A stretch of DNA of 64,000 bases, taken from the NCBI RefSeq assembly GCF_003858455.1, contig NZ_RQZF01000009.1:80936-144935 (forward strand), in the 5' to 3' direction. A program made the translations under genes and the position numbers. Below the pieces are notes generated by a model. It was not told the DNA's origin, made no database searches, and worked only from the letters and a program-made list of their open reading frames with translations. This document shows positions 1 to 9,686 of the stretch, in pieces (positions within the stretch are counted from its first letter, which is position 1; each line of letters begins with the position of its first letter). Origin of the DNA: Schaalia canis. Its GTDB lineage: Bacteria; Actinomycetota; Actinomycetes; Actinomycetales; Actinomycetaceae.

Positions 1-878
<878 letters not shown>

Positions 879-920
879 GTGTCCGCATAGGGCAGTCTTC
901 GCACGGAAGTATGTGTGAGG

Positions 921-948
921 GGAGCGAGGCTATGAATAGCCTCGCTCC
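921..948 (+). terminator. Hairpin after nrdF
   Basis: A perfect 13-bp inverted repeat, GGAGCGAGGCTAT (921-933) and its complement (936-948) with a 2-nt loop, lies 43 nt after the nrdF stop. There is no real T-run behind it, so it is a terminator or mRNA-end stabiliser by position rather than a textbook intrinsic terminator. Confidence 0.6.
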
Positions 949-1016
949 GGAGCCTACAATGGTGAGGCTGCTCAAATATCGATGTCATTAGTTCTATGAA
1001 CGACAAGGATCCCGTG

Positions 1017-1586
1017 ATGACGACTATTTCTGTGCTAGTGGGCAGCTTACGCCGAGGCTCATATGCGCGAAAGATCGCAATGAATCTACTGACGATGTTT
1101 CCAGACGGCTGGAATGTTCGCATTGTTGAGATCGGCGATCTTCCTCTCTACAACTTTGATTATGACGATCCAGGCGTTGAGGACATACACCTTCCTGAGT
1201 CATATATCGCCTTCCGTCAGGCGATTTCTGCCTCTGATGGGGTTTTCTTCGTCACCCCAGAGAACAACCGCACTATTCCTGCGTGCCTGAAGAACGCGGT
1301 AGATATATGCTCCAAGCCCAACCATGATGTGGCCTGGAAAGGTAAGCCTGCCGGAATTATCAGCCATTCAGTGGGTCGCATGGGCGGATATTCCTCGCAG
1401 AAGAATCTCCGGTTGGCTTTGTCATACTTCGACATGCCAATGCCCGGTCAGCCCGAAGTGTTCCTTGGGCAGTCCCCTTCTTTGCTGGGCGAGGACGGAA
1501 GGTGGGCATCAGATGACACGCGCGCTTTCGTCCAAGCGTATGTCGACCGTTTCGTAGCACTCGTTAAGGGCGAACGCTCTCGGTGA
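1017..1586 (+). CDS. NADPH-dependent FMN reductase family protein
   Basis: Flavodoxin-fold NAD(P)H:FMN/quinone reductase of the NADPH_dep_FMN_red family, about 189 residues, cytoplasmic. The N-terminal GSLRRGSYARKIA matches the FMN-phosphate-binding loop of this family, and VTPENNRTIPACLKNAVD corresponds to the usual TPEYNxSxPGxLKNAID block, with N replacing the aromatic Y. The start at 1017 is chosen because AAGGA at 1005-1009 is well spaced; an in-frame ATG at 996 would add seven residues. The gene converges on the NAD-kinase-like gene across a 12-bp hairpin. Substrate (flavin, quinone, chromate or azo dye) cannot be told from sequence. Confidence 0.85.
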   Translation: MTTISVLVGSLRRGSYARKIAMNLLTMFPDGWNVRIVEIGDLPLYNFDYDDPGVEDIHLPESYIAFRQAISASDGVFFVTPENNRTIPACLKNAVDICSKPNHDVAWKGKPAGIISHSVGRMGGYSSQKNLRLALSYFDMPMPGQPEVFLGQSPSLLGEDGRWASDDTRAFVQAYVDRFVALVKGERSR

Positions 1587-1599
1587 TGAGCGCTCTCTT

Positions 1600-1636
1600 G
1601 TGGTCCTGCCGGTGGCATGCTCATCGGCAGGACCAC
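1600..1636. terminator. Bidirectional terminator-like hairpin between convergent genes
   Basis: The arms GTGGTCCTGCCG (1600-1611) and CGGCAGGACCAC (1625-1636) pair over 12 bp with a 13-nt loop. It sits between the FMN reductase (plus) and the NAD-kinase-like gene (minus), both ending within 30 nt, so it probably serves both. No T-run is visible. Confidence 0.65.
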
Positions 1637-1662
1637 TCAGATGATCGCTGAAATACTTCTTG

Positions 1663-2565
1663 TCAGATGTCGGGCTGAACGAGGTGGAGGCGTTCTCCTG
1701 ACACGCTTACCGCAAGCGTTTGCCCCCACTGAGCAACGAGGCAGTCCTCTTCAAGTCCGTCTCCAAAGGCTACGAGACGTTCAGATTGGACAGTGAGAGA
1801 AAGACTTTGCCCATCACCAATCATGCCGTTAACCAGTGTTGTGCCGGTTGCTGGTGATGGCCAGGCTTCTCGTACAAACCAGGCGACGGCGCGATCTGTT
1901 TGGGCTGGGAGCACTGGATGCCCATAGGCAGGGGCCAGGGAGGCCGCCCACCCTGTTGCTCCCGCCCCTGTGCTGGCAATGATTCCTGAGGAGGATTGGC
2001 GTTCCTCTTGCCCGTCAACGTGCAGGAGATAGCGCGCAGATTGATGCGAGGAGTGCCCTATGAAAATGTCGTTGAGCGCGTTCAGACGCTGACCATCGTC
2101 AAGCTCGCACTGCACCATTGTCAGGCCTGTCGCCTGAGCAGCCTGACCCGCAGCATGTCTGCTGAGCAGTCGGGCACCTGTGTCAACGGAGAGTGGCACA
2201 AGCACCCCGGCATTGATTTCTGGCATCGCATTGATCCCAAAAACGGGTTGGCCGCTAAGGTATTTGGCGACATTGGCGACGAGTCCGTCGGAACCGACAA
2301 CCGCAATAATGTCGTTCTCAAGAAATAGGAAGCGTGACAGGTCAGCGCGTTCTACTTCGGCCACGTTCCATTCCGCAGGGACCGCTGCTCGTATGGTGGC
2401 AAGTGCGGCCTCGGTGCTGGCGTGTGCTCTGTCCACATCTTCGAGAGAGCGCCCGCGCGAGCGCAGGAAGAACTCTGCTTGGCCTCGCGTAGAGTGACGG
2501 GCAAGAAGTTCGGTGAGTTCGGTATTGCGATAGACGAGGACGAGGCGCGGGCGCAGGATACTCAT
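1663..2565 (-). CDS. NAD-kinase superfamily protein, divergent
   Basis: About 300 residues with the order of motifs of ATP-NAD kinases: VVGSDGLVANVAKYL stands where classical enzymes have GGDGT; FGINAMP and ALNDIFIG match the substrate-binding G[IV]N and NE/ND blocks; SSGIIASTGAGATGWAAS matches the DG(I/L)xxSTxxGSTAY block. The active-site Asp of GxDG is kept, but the second Gly is Ser and Thr is Leu, so it may not be the housekeeping NAD kinase; NADH, or another diphosphate substrate, is possible. The start at 2565 is preceded by GAAGGA (rc of 2574-2579). It lies 4 nt after the SPFH gene on the same strand and probably shares its NrtR-type control. Confidence 0.75.
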   Translation of the reverse strand: MSILRPRLVLVYRNTELTELLARHSTRGQAEFFLRSRGRSLEDVDRAHASTEAALATIRAAVPAEWNVAEVERADLSRFLFLENDIIAVVGSDGLVANVAKYLSGQPVFGINAMPEINAGVLVPLSVDTGARLLSRHAAGQAAQATGLTMVQCELDDGQRLNALNDIFIGHSSHQSARYLLHVDGQEERQSSSGIIASTGAGATGWAASLAPAYGHPVLPAQTDRAVAWFVREAWPSPATGTTLVNGMIGDGQSLSLTVQSERLVAFGDGLEEDCLVAQWGQTLAVSVSGERLHLVQPDI

Positions 2566-2569
2566 GTGG

Positions 2570-3574
2570 CTATTCCTTCGAGGTGGCGACGAAGTTACCA
2601 AGGGCGCTGCTGAGCATATCTGGGGTGAGATTAAGTTGACCGATTGCCGGCAAATGAGTGGCGAGTTCACGCAGAGCAAGAGCGTGGAGGATCTCTGGTG
2701 AAACCGTCGTGTATGCCGCGAGGCGTTCACGCTCGTTATCTGCTTCTGCTTGACCGATGAGTCGCATTGCGGCCGCTCGAGCGTTCTCGGTGACTTCAGT
2801 AGCCTCGGCATTGCCTCGCGCAGCAATGAGTGAGGCTGCAGCCTTTTCTTCAGCTTGGAGGCGCTCGTTGGCGGCTTCCTGGGCGATGATTTCTTTGTGT
2901 CGGCGTGCAAGTTCAAGCTTGGCGGCAGCTTCGTTTTCAGAGATGCGTTGTTCCTGTTCGACAGCTTGAGCGCGGCGAGTGTAAAGGGCCCGGTCGGCTT
3001 CAGCTTGGAGGCGTTCTCGCAGGGGTGTTTGGAGGGCTTTTTCTACCTCCGGGGTGGGGCGCAGGGAGAGGACGCGGACGTCGTAGACGTTGATACCGGT
3101 ATCGCTGAGCCGTGTTTGTTGGGAGAGTTGTTCAACGAGGGCGTTGTGAACGTGGGTGATACCGCTGTGGAGGGCGTCACTGAGTGGCAGGGCTGCAATG
3201 ACGTGGGTGGTGATGGATTGGGCGAGCTGTTCGACGAGTTTGGCAACTTGGCGCGGTCCTTGCGGTTGTTGTCCCCTATCAATGGGGTAGATGTTGAAGT
3301 CGAAGTGTTGAGCAACCATTGCGGGGTTGGCAAAGCGGTAGGTGACGACGGCTTGTACCGCGATGTCTTGCCGGTCTGCGGTGACAGCATGGAAGAGCGC
3401 GGAGTGTTCATGATCAATTGCAGGAACCTCAGCTAAGGCGCTGGTAGTGGGACGGAACCAGAAGCTACGCCCCAGTCCTTCATGGTGGATCTTGCCATTG
3501 CTGAGGTGAACGATGTGGTCGGTGGGTGCACCTTGGTAGTGTGCGATGAAGGGGTAGCGGCTGATGTGTCCCAT
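2570..3574 (-). CDS. SPFH/Band 7 domain protein
   Basis: A 334-residue prohibitin/flotillin-type protein. Residues from about 20 to 200 form the SPFH domain (VTADRQDIAVQAVVTYRF is the recognisable beta-hairpin; INVYDVRVLSLRPTPEVEKAL its end), followed by a long charged coiled coil rich in E, A and R (about 205-285). Unlike most SPFH proteins it has no N-terminal membrane segment or signal peptide, so it may bind membrane peripherally or be cytosolic. The start at 3574 is fixed by AAGGAGG five nt upstream; a start at 3598 would lie inside the operator. It is the first gene of an operon with the NAD-kinase-like gene and is divergent from the Nudix regulator. Confidence 0.8.
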   Translation of the reverse strand: MGHISRYPFIAHYQGAPTDHIVHLSNGKIHHEGLGRSFWFRPTTSALAEVPAIDHEHSALFHAVTADRQDIAVQAVVTYRFANPAMVAQHFDFNIYPIDRGQQPQGPRQVAKLVEQLAQSITTHVIAALPLSDALHSGITHVHNALVEQLSQQTRLSDTGINVYDVRVLSLRPTPEVEKALQTPLRERLQAEADRALYTRRAQAVEQEQRISENEAAAKLELARRHKEIIAQEAANERLQAEEKAAASLIAARGNAEATEVTENARAAAMRLIGQAEADNERERLAAYTTVSPEILHALALRELATHLPAIGQLNLTPDMLSSALGNFVATSKE

Positions 3575-3586
3575 GATGACCTCCTT

Positions 3587-3644
3587 AATTAACGTCACTA
3601 TGACGATAATTCCCCCACCCCCTTTCTGTCAAGTTGACGATAAT
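3587..3644. promoter_or_regulatory. Palindromic candidate NrtR operator plus second half-site
   Basis: In the 83-nt divergent spacer, 3587-3611 is a near-perfect 25-bp palindrome: AATTAACGTCA, a 3-nt centre, then TGACGATAATT, matching its own reverse complement at 20 of 25 positions. The right half TGACGATAAT occurs again exactly at 3635-3644, 34 bp (about three helix turns) away. On the minus strand a TTGACA (rc of 3627-3632) lies 18 bp before TATCGT inside the palindrome, so binding would cover the -10 of the SPFH operon; the second copy abuts the -10 of the Nudix gene. Repressor identity is inferred from neighbourhood. Confidence 0.7.
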
Positions 3645-3645
3645 G

Positions 3646-3651
3646 TAGGCT
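3646..3651 (+). promoter_or_regulatory. -10 box of a leaderless Nudix-regulator transcript
   Basis: TAGGCT ends exactly 6 nt before the ATG at 3658, and no Shine-Dalgarno sequence is present. The same arrangement recurs at other genes here (12140, 14512, 15389 and, with 7 nt, 31814 on the minus strand). No clear -35 is visible. Confidence 0.6.
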
Positions 3652-3657
3652 GGTTGC

Positions 3658-4407
3658 ATGACTACCCCCACCCCTCTTTCGATACCTGCAACGGCAGAAT
3701 TACTTCCCGTCACAGTCGACATTGTCCTTCTAACAATTCACGACGACACTCTCTGCACGCTTCTCATTGAACGCGCCCTTCCTCCTTTTGACAGCAAATT
3801 CGCTCTTCCAGGAGGCTTTATCCTTCAGGGCGAGGACCTAGCAGATGCAGCACGTCGCGAGCTCAGCGAAGAGACAGGCCTCACCCCCCTTGGACACCTC
3901 GAACAACTGCGAACATACGGCCCGCTTGGTCGAGATCCGCGCGGGCCGATTCTTTCCGTCGCCTACCTTCTCCTTGCCCCTAGCTTTGATCTCCCTTCAG
4001 CAGGTGGCGACGCGCGCAGCGCTCAATGGGTTCCCGTTGACACGATTCTGACAAAGCAGATCTCCTTGGCTTTTGACCATACCCAGATCCTGCACGATGG
4101 GCTTGAGCGGGCGCGAGCAAAGCTCGAATATTCGGGACTCGCTACCGCTTTTTGTCCCGAGGAGTTCACCATTGAGCAGCTACGTCGGGTCTACGAAACA
4201 GTGTGGGGAACCCCTCTTGATCCTCGAAACTTTCACCGCAAAGCAACCGGCACAAAAGGTTTCATCGAACCCACAGGGAACACCTCAAGCGGCATCGGCC
4301 GCCCCGCAGCCCTTTACCGCGCTACCGATAGCGTTTCATCTCGCACAACAGTTCTTCATCCGCCAATCATGCGACCTCAGACCCTGCAGACCAGTAATGA
4401 GCTATAG
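3658..4407 (+). CDS. nrtR: Nudix-related transcriptional regulator (NrtR family)
   Basis: A 249-residue protein with a Nudix domain (about 15-150) followed by a winged-helix segment (about 170-220). The Nudix box is complete: G-x5-E-x7-REL-S-EE-T-G-L, in GFILQGEDLADAARREL and on; many NrtR proteins have lost it, so hydrolysis of ADP-ribose or a related compound remains possible. LEQLRTYGPLGRDPRGPILSVAYL and the C-terminal RRVYETVWGTPLDPRNFHRK block are characteristic of NrtR, which represses NAD-metabolism genes and is released by ADP-ribose. It is transcribed away from the SPFH/NADK-like operon with a palindrome between them. The last 40 residues are unlike the family and look disordered. 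Confidence 0.88.
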   Translation: MTTPTPLSIPATAELLPVTVDIVLLTIHDDTLCTLLIERALPPFDSKFALPGGFILQGEDLADAARRELSEETGLTPLGHLEQLRTYGPLGRDPRGPILSVAYLLLAPSFDLPSAGGDARSAQWVPVDTILTKQISLAFDHTQILHDGLERARAKLEYSGLATAFCPEEFTIEQLRRVYETVWGTPLDPRNFHRKATGTKGFIEPTGNTSSGIGRPAALYRATDSVSSRTTVLHPPIMRPQTLQTSNEL

Positions 4408-4484
4408 CCGCGACAGCACCTAGGCGAGCATTGGCAGCAAGAATAGGCCAATCGCCCCACACTTACCCAAGGGAACATAAACAC

Positions 4485-4519
4485 TGTGCCGCGACATCCA
4501 GAAGGGATGTCGCGGCACA
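4485..4519 (-). terminator. Terminator of tRNA-Leu (possibly shared with nrtR)
   Basis: A perfect 15-bp stem (TGTGCCGCGACATCC at 4485-4499 and its complement at 4505-4519) with a 5-nt loop lies 9 nt past the 3' end of the tRNA on the minus strand, followed by GTGTTTATGTT. It also lies 77 nt after the nrtR stop on the other strand and could end that transcript. Confidence 0.75.
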
Positions 4520-4528
4520 ATCCACATG

Positions 4529-4610
<82 letters not shown>

Positions 4611-4656
4611 CTACCCTGTCTATTCTACAGGGATTTTTCTCCGTCTTTGACAGCCA

Positions 4657-4697
4657 GCGCGGTGCTCTCACCCACTACTGAGTGAAGGCACCGGCGC
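4657..4697 (-). terminator. Imperfect hairpin after the FNT gene
   Basis: GCGCGGTGC (4657-4665) can pair with GCACCGGCGC (4688-4697) with one bulge, and TCAC/GTGA pairs inside. It starts just past the end of the formate/nitrite transporter gene and before the tRNA promoter, so a terminator is likely; there is no T-run. Confidence 0.4.
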
Positions 4698-4698
4698 G

Positions 4699-5487
4699 TC
4701 AGTGAACGAGTGTGCGATCAGCCTGGGCTGCGAACCACATGGTGCCACCAACAAAGACAGCGCCACCAACAATATTGCCCGCTAAGACAACACTGAGGTT
4801 GCGGGCGGCCTCGACCCATGTACCACCGTCAACACCGTGCATAATTCCCAGGGCGAAGGTGGTCATATTGGCGACAACGTGTTCCATGCCTGAAGCAACA
4901 AAGGTTGCCATACACCATGCCATGAGGATCATCTTTGCCACCTCATGCTGTGCACGAGAGACCGACCAAATGGCCAGGCAGACAAGGATGTTACACAGGA
5001 TTGCACGGAAGAAGAGTTCCACGGTGGTCTTGTGGGCTTTGGCAGCAACGACGGAGGCCATCGCCGCGCCGGGGACGGTTCCCTCGGCCATGATGCCACC
5101 TCCCCAGACCAGGGCAGCGACCAGAATTGATCCAAGAAGATTGCCGACGATCATAATGCCGAAAGCACGTGCAGCCCCGGAGGTACTCACACCTTTTTCT
5201 TTGAGGCCGATTGGCAGAATCATCATGGCCGAGGTAGCCAGTTCACCTCCAGCGAAGACCACCAAGATCAGGCCAATACCAAAGACACCACCTTCGACCA
5301 GTGACGCCCAGGGAGAGCCTGCCACGCGCAGTGGGCCGCCGCCGGTCATCATAAAGACGTCGGCAAGGCCGATAAAGAGGCCTGCCATGATTGCGCCCAC
5401 AAGGTAGTACCCCATATTGGCTGATGCGTTCACTTTATGTCGCGCTGCACCCACTTGGGCTTGGATGTTTTCTGGCAAGGTCAGCAT
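4699..5487 (-). CDS. Formate/nitrite transporter (FNT) family channel
   Basis: A 262-residue integral membrane protein of the FocA/NirC family, which forms pentameric channels for formate, nitrite or hydrosulfide. Six hydrophobic segments are visible. Family motifs include ANMGYYLVGAIMAGLFIG near the N-terminus, GGELATSAMM after TM2, FFRAILCNILVCLAIW in the middle (the FNT 'RxxxxNxLVCLAVW' signature) and SGMEHVVANM, whose His is the conserved pore histidine. No strong ribosome site precedes the start at 5487 (GGGGG 9 nt away). Formate is a likely substrate because the window also encodes pyruvate formate-lyase, but the two loci are 53 kb apart, so nitrite cannot be excluded. Confidence 0.88.
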   Translation of the reverse strand: MLTLPENIQAQVGAARHKVNASANMGYYLVGAIMAGLFIGLADVFMMTGGGPLRVAGSPWASLVEGGVFGIGLILVVFAGGELATSAMMILPIGLKEKGVSTSGAARAFGIMIVGNLLGSILVAALVWGGGIMAEGTVPGAAMASVVAAKAHKTTVELFFRAILCNILVCLAIWSVSRAQHEVAKMILMAWCMATFVASGMEHVVANMTTFALGIMHGVDGGTWVEAARNLSVVLAGNIVGGAVFVGGTMWFAAQADRTLVH

Positions 5488-5586
5488 GACGTCACGCCCC
5501 CACTCAATGTTTCAGATTTTTTATCAGTTGCCAGGACTCAATGCTACCGGGACACTACCCGCACCGCAGCATCTGCCCACGTATCA

Positions 5587-6675
5587 TCAGCGTCGCATCG
5601 CCTTGACAATGGTTCCTTCACCAAGCACTCGCGTCCCCCGGTACACCACTAACGATTGCCCGGCGGCAACACCTCGTAAAGATTGAGCCAGGTCAACGCG
5701 TAAACCACTGCCCTCATGCGCACACTCTGCGACAGGAACCGGCGTGCCGTGAGCTCGCACCTGCACGAAGAGGTCGTGAGTATCCTCACCCTGATCGTCC
5801 CCAGCGAGCCAAATAATGTCCTCGCAGAGAATCCGATCCACGCTGAGAAGCTCAGCAGCGCCCACAACAACCTGGTTACTCTCGGGGCGAGTCTCAATGA
5901 CATAACGTGGCCGACCATCCGCAGCGGGATTACCCAGGTGCAGACCTCGACGTTGACCGACGGTGAAGTTCCAATAGCCATCGTGTTCCCCAACAACGGC
6001 TCCATCAGCGTCAATGATCTGTCCTGGAGTTGACCCCAGGCGTGCGCGCAAGAAACCTTGCGTATCACCGTCAGGGATAAAGCAAATGTCGTAGGAGTCG
6101 GGCTTATCGGCAACCCCCAGGCCCAAACGGTCGGCCTCGGCGCGCACCCATGCCTTATCGGGGGCATCCCCCAAAGGCAAGAGCACCCGCTCAAGTTCGT
6201 CCTCTCCCATGACGGCCAGCACGTAGGACTGATCCTTCAGGTTGTCATAACCGCGGTGCAGCTCTTTACCTGCCTCCCCTTCCACGATACGCGCGTAGTG
6301 TCCCGTACACACGGCATCAAAGCCAAGGGCGCGGGCACGATCAGCCAGCTCACGGAACTTCACGAACTCATTGCAGCGCACGCAGGGGTTAGGAGTGTGC
6401 CCCTTTTGGTACTGTTCAACGAAGTCGGTAATCACTGTCTCTTCGAACTCTTCGGCAAGATCCCACACGTAGAAGGGGATGCCAAGGATTTCTGCAGCAC
6501 GCGCGGCATCACCGGCATCCTCTACCGAGCAGCAGCCTCGTGAACCGATGCGGCATTCCTGGGGGTTGGTGGACAGCGCCATGTGGACGCCCACCACCTC
6601 ATGTCCGGCTTCGACAACCTTGGCAGCGGCAACTGCGGAGTCAACGCCACCTGATAGCGCGGCTAGAACTCTCAT
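5587..6675 (-). CDS. mnmA: tRNA-specific 2-thiouridylase MnmA
   Basis: Adenylates and thiolates U34 of tRNA-Lys, -Glu and -Gln. 362 residues, normal length. The PP-loop [10 protein letters not shown] lies at residues 8-17; [12 protein letters not shown] carries the first catalytic cysteine and [15 protein letters not shown] the second (family: CFI.....FL); GQRRGL lies in the central domain. The start overlaps the end of the cysteine desulfurase by 4 nt (ATGA), which fits sulfur being passed from that enzyme to MnmA. Last gene of the etfB-etfA-nifS-mnmA unit. Confidence 0.96.
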   Translation of the reverse strand: MRVLAALSGGVDSAVAAAKVVEAGHEVVGVHMALSTNPQECRIGSRGCCSVEDAGDAARAAEILGIPFYVWDLAEEFEETVITDFVEQYQKGHTPNPCVRCNEFVKFRELADRARALGFDAVCTGHYARIVEGEAGKELHRGYDNLKDQSYVLAVMGEDELERVLLPLGDAPDKAWVRAEADRLGLGVADKPDSYDICFIPDGDTQGFLRARLGSTPGQIIDADGAVVGEHDGYWNFTVGQRRGLHLGNPAADGRPRYVIETRPESNQVVVGAAELLSVDRILCEDIIWLAGDDQGEDTHDLFVQVRAHGTPVPVAECAHEGSGLRVDLAQSLRGVAAGQSLVVYRGTRVLGEGTIVKAMRR

Positions 6676-7937
6676 TGGGCGCTCCTCTTATTGGCAGCAG
6701 TGTGCGTGGTTTTGCGTGTGTCGCGGGCGTCAAGGGCCTGCCCGGCTCGAATAGCAGCCGGTAATGCCGCAACAAACCTCTCAAGGTCGGCGCGGCTACT
6801 TCTCTCCCCCAAAGAGATACGTAGGACACCTAGGGCTTGGTCAGCGCTACGCCCCATAGCCATCACCATGGCAGAGGGGCGCGTAACCCCCGCGTGGCAG
6901 GCTGATCCTGCAGACACCATCACTCCAGCCATATCCATGGCCATGAGGACCGCCTCGGGGTGGGTGGTGGGGATTGACAGGTGGATGATGGCTGGCGAGG
7001 CGACCTCCGTTGGAACAGTCACTGCCACATCCTCCGGCAGGTGGTTCACGAGGTAGTCGCGGAGCTCCGCCATGTGGGCATAGTGGGCATCGCGCACGCT
7101 CACGGCATGTTCGAGGGCGGCCGCGAGCGCCACGGCGCCGGCAACGTCTGGGGTGCCCGAGCGGATGCCTCGCTCGTGGCCTCCGCCGGGGCGGTCGGTG
7201 GCCAGGGGTGTGCCACGTTTCGCGAGTAGTGCTCCAATGCCGACAGGGGCACCGATCTTGTGTCCGCCGAGGCTGAGCAGGTCAACGCCCATCGCGGCAA
7301 AATCAATGGCGTGGGTGCGGATGGCTTGGGCGGCATCCGTATGGATCAAAGGAGTGCCCTCCCCCGCCGTATCGTGAGTCTGTTCCGGCACGGCATCGTT
7401 GCAGCCAGCGCGCACACGGGCAACGAGTTCTTCTAAGGGCTGGATGGTGCCCAGTTCTGAGCAGACCATAGGAACGGTCAGTAGCGCGGTCTGGGGCAGC
7501 ATGCTTTCAAGATTGTCAGGGAGGATGCTGACACCTCGCCCGTCAAGAGCGAAAGCGGAGACCTGAAAACCTTCTGCTGTCAGCACGCCCTCCTGGTGGG
7601 CGACGGCATCATGGTCAGCCAGGGAGTAGAACACTTTTTGGCGTTGGGGGTGGCGTGCACGTACCCCTCGTGCTCCACCGCTTACCCCGAGGGCGCAGGA
7701 CTCTGTGGCGCCGGAGGTGAAGATCACCTCGGCGCGTTCTGCCCCCAGGGCTGCGCCCACGCGCTCTCGGGCGTCCTCCAGCATGCGCTTAGCCGTGCGC
7801 CCCCCGCCGTGGAGGGCTGCTGGATTGCCTGGAGCGACCCGCAAAGCGCGTACAGCAGCAACCCATGCCTCCTCAACCTCAGGAAGCATGGGTGCTGATG
7901 CTGCGTAGTCAAGATAGACCGAGTCGGCTGCGGTCAC
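6672..7937 (-). CDS. Cysteine desulfurase (NifS/IscS family)
   Basis: PLP-dependent release of sulfur from cysteine for tRNA thiolation and possibly Fe-S assembly; cytoplasmic, 421 residues. [11 protein letters not shown] starts the fold; TSGATES is the cofactor phosphate loop; HTDAAQA contains the PLP-contacting Asp; [11 protein letters not shown] holds the Schiff-base Lys; [14 protein letters not shown] carries the catalytic Cys on its loop. The C-terminal 25 residues are polar and not conserved. It overlaps etfA by 4 nt upstream and mnmA by 4 nt downstream, so translation is probably coupled and sulfur delivered to MnmA. Confidence 0.95.
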   Translation of the reverse strand: MTAADSVYLDYAASAPMLPEVEEAWVAAVRALRVAPGNPAALHGGGRTAKRMLEDARERVGAALGAERAEVIFTSGATESCALGVSGGARGVRARHPQRQKVFYSLADHDAVAHQEGVLTAEGFQVSAFALDGRGVSILPDNLESMLPQTALLTVPMVCSELGTIQPLEELVARVRAGCNDAVPEQTHDTAGEGTPLIHTDAAQAIRTHAIDFAAMGVDLLSLGGHKIGAPVGIGALLAKRGTPLATDRPGGGHERGIRSGTPDVAGAVALAAALEHAVSVRDAHYAHMAELRDYLVNHLPEDVAVTVPTEVASPAIIHLSIPTTHPEAVLMAMDMAGVMVSAGSACHAGVTRPSAMVMAMGRSADQALGVLRISLGERSSRADLERFVAALPAAIRAGQALDARDTRKTTHTAANKRSAQ

Positions 7938-8908
7938 GCTTGCCCGTAGCCCTCTCGACGAAGAACCTCAATGGCCTGGGGAACGACCTCGAATAGGTCA
8001 CCGACAACGCCAAAGTCTGCAATCTCGAAGATGGGTGCGTCGGGATCGTCACAAACAGCCACGATGTGGCGTGAGGATTGCATACCAACCGTGTGGTGGA
8101 TGGCACCTGAGACACCCAGGCCGATGTAAAGATTGGGTGAGATGGAGACGCCGGTCTGACCGACTTGAAGGCTGCGCGACACCCACCCTTCATCGGTGGC
8201 GACGCGGGTGGCGCCCACAGCGGCATCCAGGAGGTCGGCAAGTTCTTCTGCAGGGCTGAAGTCCCCCTCAAGGCCACGGCCGCCAACGATGACGGTGCGG
8301 GCTTCAGTGAGGGGCATACGGCCGGTCCGCTCCTGCGGGGTGGATGAGACAACGGTGACGGCGTCGGCTGCGGCGCTAAAGTCCACGGTGAGGGCCTCGA
8401 CGTTTGCGTCGGCGGGTGCCTCGGTTTCTTCAATCGCGGAGGGGCGGATGGCGAGGATTGCCGGGGCGTCCTCGACGTGGATGGAGGTCTCCCAGGCGCC
8501 GGCGAGGGCGGGCTTAGAAGCGTGAATATTGCCGTTTTCTTCCCATGCGCGGGTGACGTCGACAATGGGGGCTCCACCGAGTGCCACAGCGAGGCGTGCG
8601 GCGACCTCGCGACCCAGGTAGTGGGAGACGCACAGGAGCGCCTCCGCACCAACAGCCTGCATAGCGGCCTGCGCTGCGTCAGCGACAACGGCGCTCAGCC
8701 GAGGGCTGCGGCCTCCCAAGTCGGCAACGAGAACGCGGGCGGCGCCGTAGCGGGCGAGGGCATCGGTGTCGGGAGTGTCCAGTGCGAGGGCGACGACGGG
8801 GCCACTGGTGAGTGAGCGAGCGGCGGTGAGCACCTGGGCGGAGGGGGCGGTGAGGGCTCCCGCCTCGTCATGATCCACGAGGGCGAGGATTGGGGTGGTC
8901 AGAGTCAT
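7934..8908 (-). CDS. etfA: Electron transfer flavoprotein alpha subunit
   Basis: FAD-binding subunit of the EtfAB heterodimer that carries electrons from flavin dehydrogenases. 324 residues. The C-terminal FAD domain is clear: VVGGRGLEGDF, VGQTGVSISPNLYIGLGVSGAIHHTVGM and a final DFGVVGDLFEVVPQAIEVL. The N-terminal third is the ETF alpha/beta fold. One nucleotide separates it from etfB. The electron donor dehydrogenase is not encoded nearby; the constant association with nifS and mnmA in actinobacteria is known but unexplained. Confidence 0.95.
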   Translation of the reverse strand: MTLTTPILALVDHDEAGALTAPSAQVLTAARSLTSGPVVALALDTPDTDALARYGAARVLVADLGGRSPRLSAVVADAAQAAMQAVGAEALLCVSHYLGREVAARLAVALGGAPIVDVTRAWEENGNIHASKPALAGAWETSIHVEDAPAILAIRPSAIEETEAPADANVEALTVDFSAAADAVTVVSSTPQERTGRMPLTEARTVIVGGRGLEGDFSPAEELADLLDAAVGATRVATDEGWVSRSLQVGQTGVSISPNLYIGLGVSGAIHHTVGMQSSRHIVAVCDDPDAPIFEIADFGVVGDLFEVVPQAIEVLRREGYGQA

Positions 8909-8909
8909 G

Positions 8910-9686
8910 TCACTTCACCTCGTTGATGAGATAGTGGGCGAGGCGTTCGCCGGCGTCACCGGAGTCGGTGATGATCGTTCCTGAGCCGTCCCGCTGATGT
9001 TCAACCGTGGTGTTGACGATGGTGGCGGTGGCGGGCGTGTCGCATCCGAGGTCCTCCAGTGAGACCTCGTCGAGCGGCTTGGAGCGGGCGGCCTTCATGG
9101 TCTTGAAGGAGGGGTAGCGCGGCTCGTTGATCTGGTCGGTGACAGACAGAACGAGTGGCGTGGAGGCGCTGAGGACTTCGTCCATGCCATCAACACTGCG
9201 CGTAATCGTGGCAGTCCACGGGCCCTCGCCGGAAATCTCCAGGGCGTGAGCCAAGGACAGCAACGGACGGCCCAGGTGGGCGGCCAGGGCTGCAGGAACG
9301 AGGGAGGTCATTGCGTCAAGAGAGGCCATGCCGGTCACAACAAGATCAGCCGGGCCGTGTTCTTCTTCAATGCGGGCAATCCCAGCGGCAAGGACAGCGG
9401 CGGTACCGGCAGCGTCGGTGCCTTCCAGCGCATCATCGGAAATCAGGAGCGCACGGTCGGCACCCATTTGCAGGGCGCGCATGAGGGCGTCTTCTGCGTC
9501 GGCGGGGCCCATTGTCAGGGCGATCACCTCGCCGCCGTGTTCTTCTACGAGGCTAACGGCCGCTTCAACAGCGTTTTCGTCGAGTTCGTTGAGGACATCG
9601 TCCTCTCCTCGCACGAGGCGACCGTCCTCAAAGCGACGCTCGGATTGCACATCGGGAACGTGCTTGACACACACTACGATTCTCAT
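8910..9686 (-). CDS. etfB: Electron transfer flavoprotein beta subunit
   Basis: AMP-binding subunit of EtfAB, 258 residues. MRIVVCVKHVPDVQ begins the fold; VIALTMGPADAEDALMRALQMGADRALLISD is the diagnostic ETF-beta segment. The start is set at 9686 by homology; an in-frame start 66 nt upstream would add residues unlike the family. The ribosome site is poor (AAAGG directly next to the ATG). A six-codon frame beginning at 9703 ends with a TGA that overlaps the etfB ATG. First gene of the minus-strand operon and divergent from glgX. Confidence 0.93.
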   Translation of the reverse strand: MRIVVCVKHVPDVQSERRFEDGRLVRGEDDVLNELDENAVEAAVSLVEEHGGEVIALTMGPADAEDALMRALQMGADRALLISDDALEGTDAAGTAAVLAAGIARIEEEHGPADLVVTGMASLDAMTSLVPAALAAHLGRPLLSLAHALEISGEGPWTATITRSVDGMDEVLSASTPLVLSVTDQINEPRYPSFKTMKAARSKPLDEVSLEDLGCDTPATATIVNTTVEHQRDGSGTIITDSGDAGERLAHYLINEVK

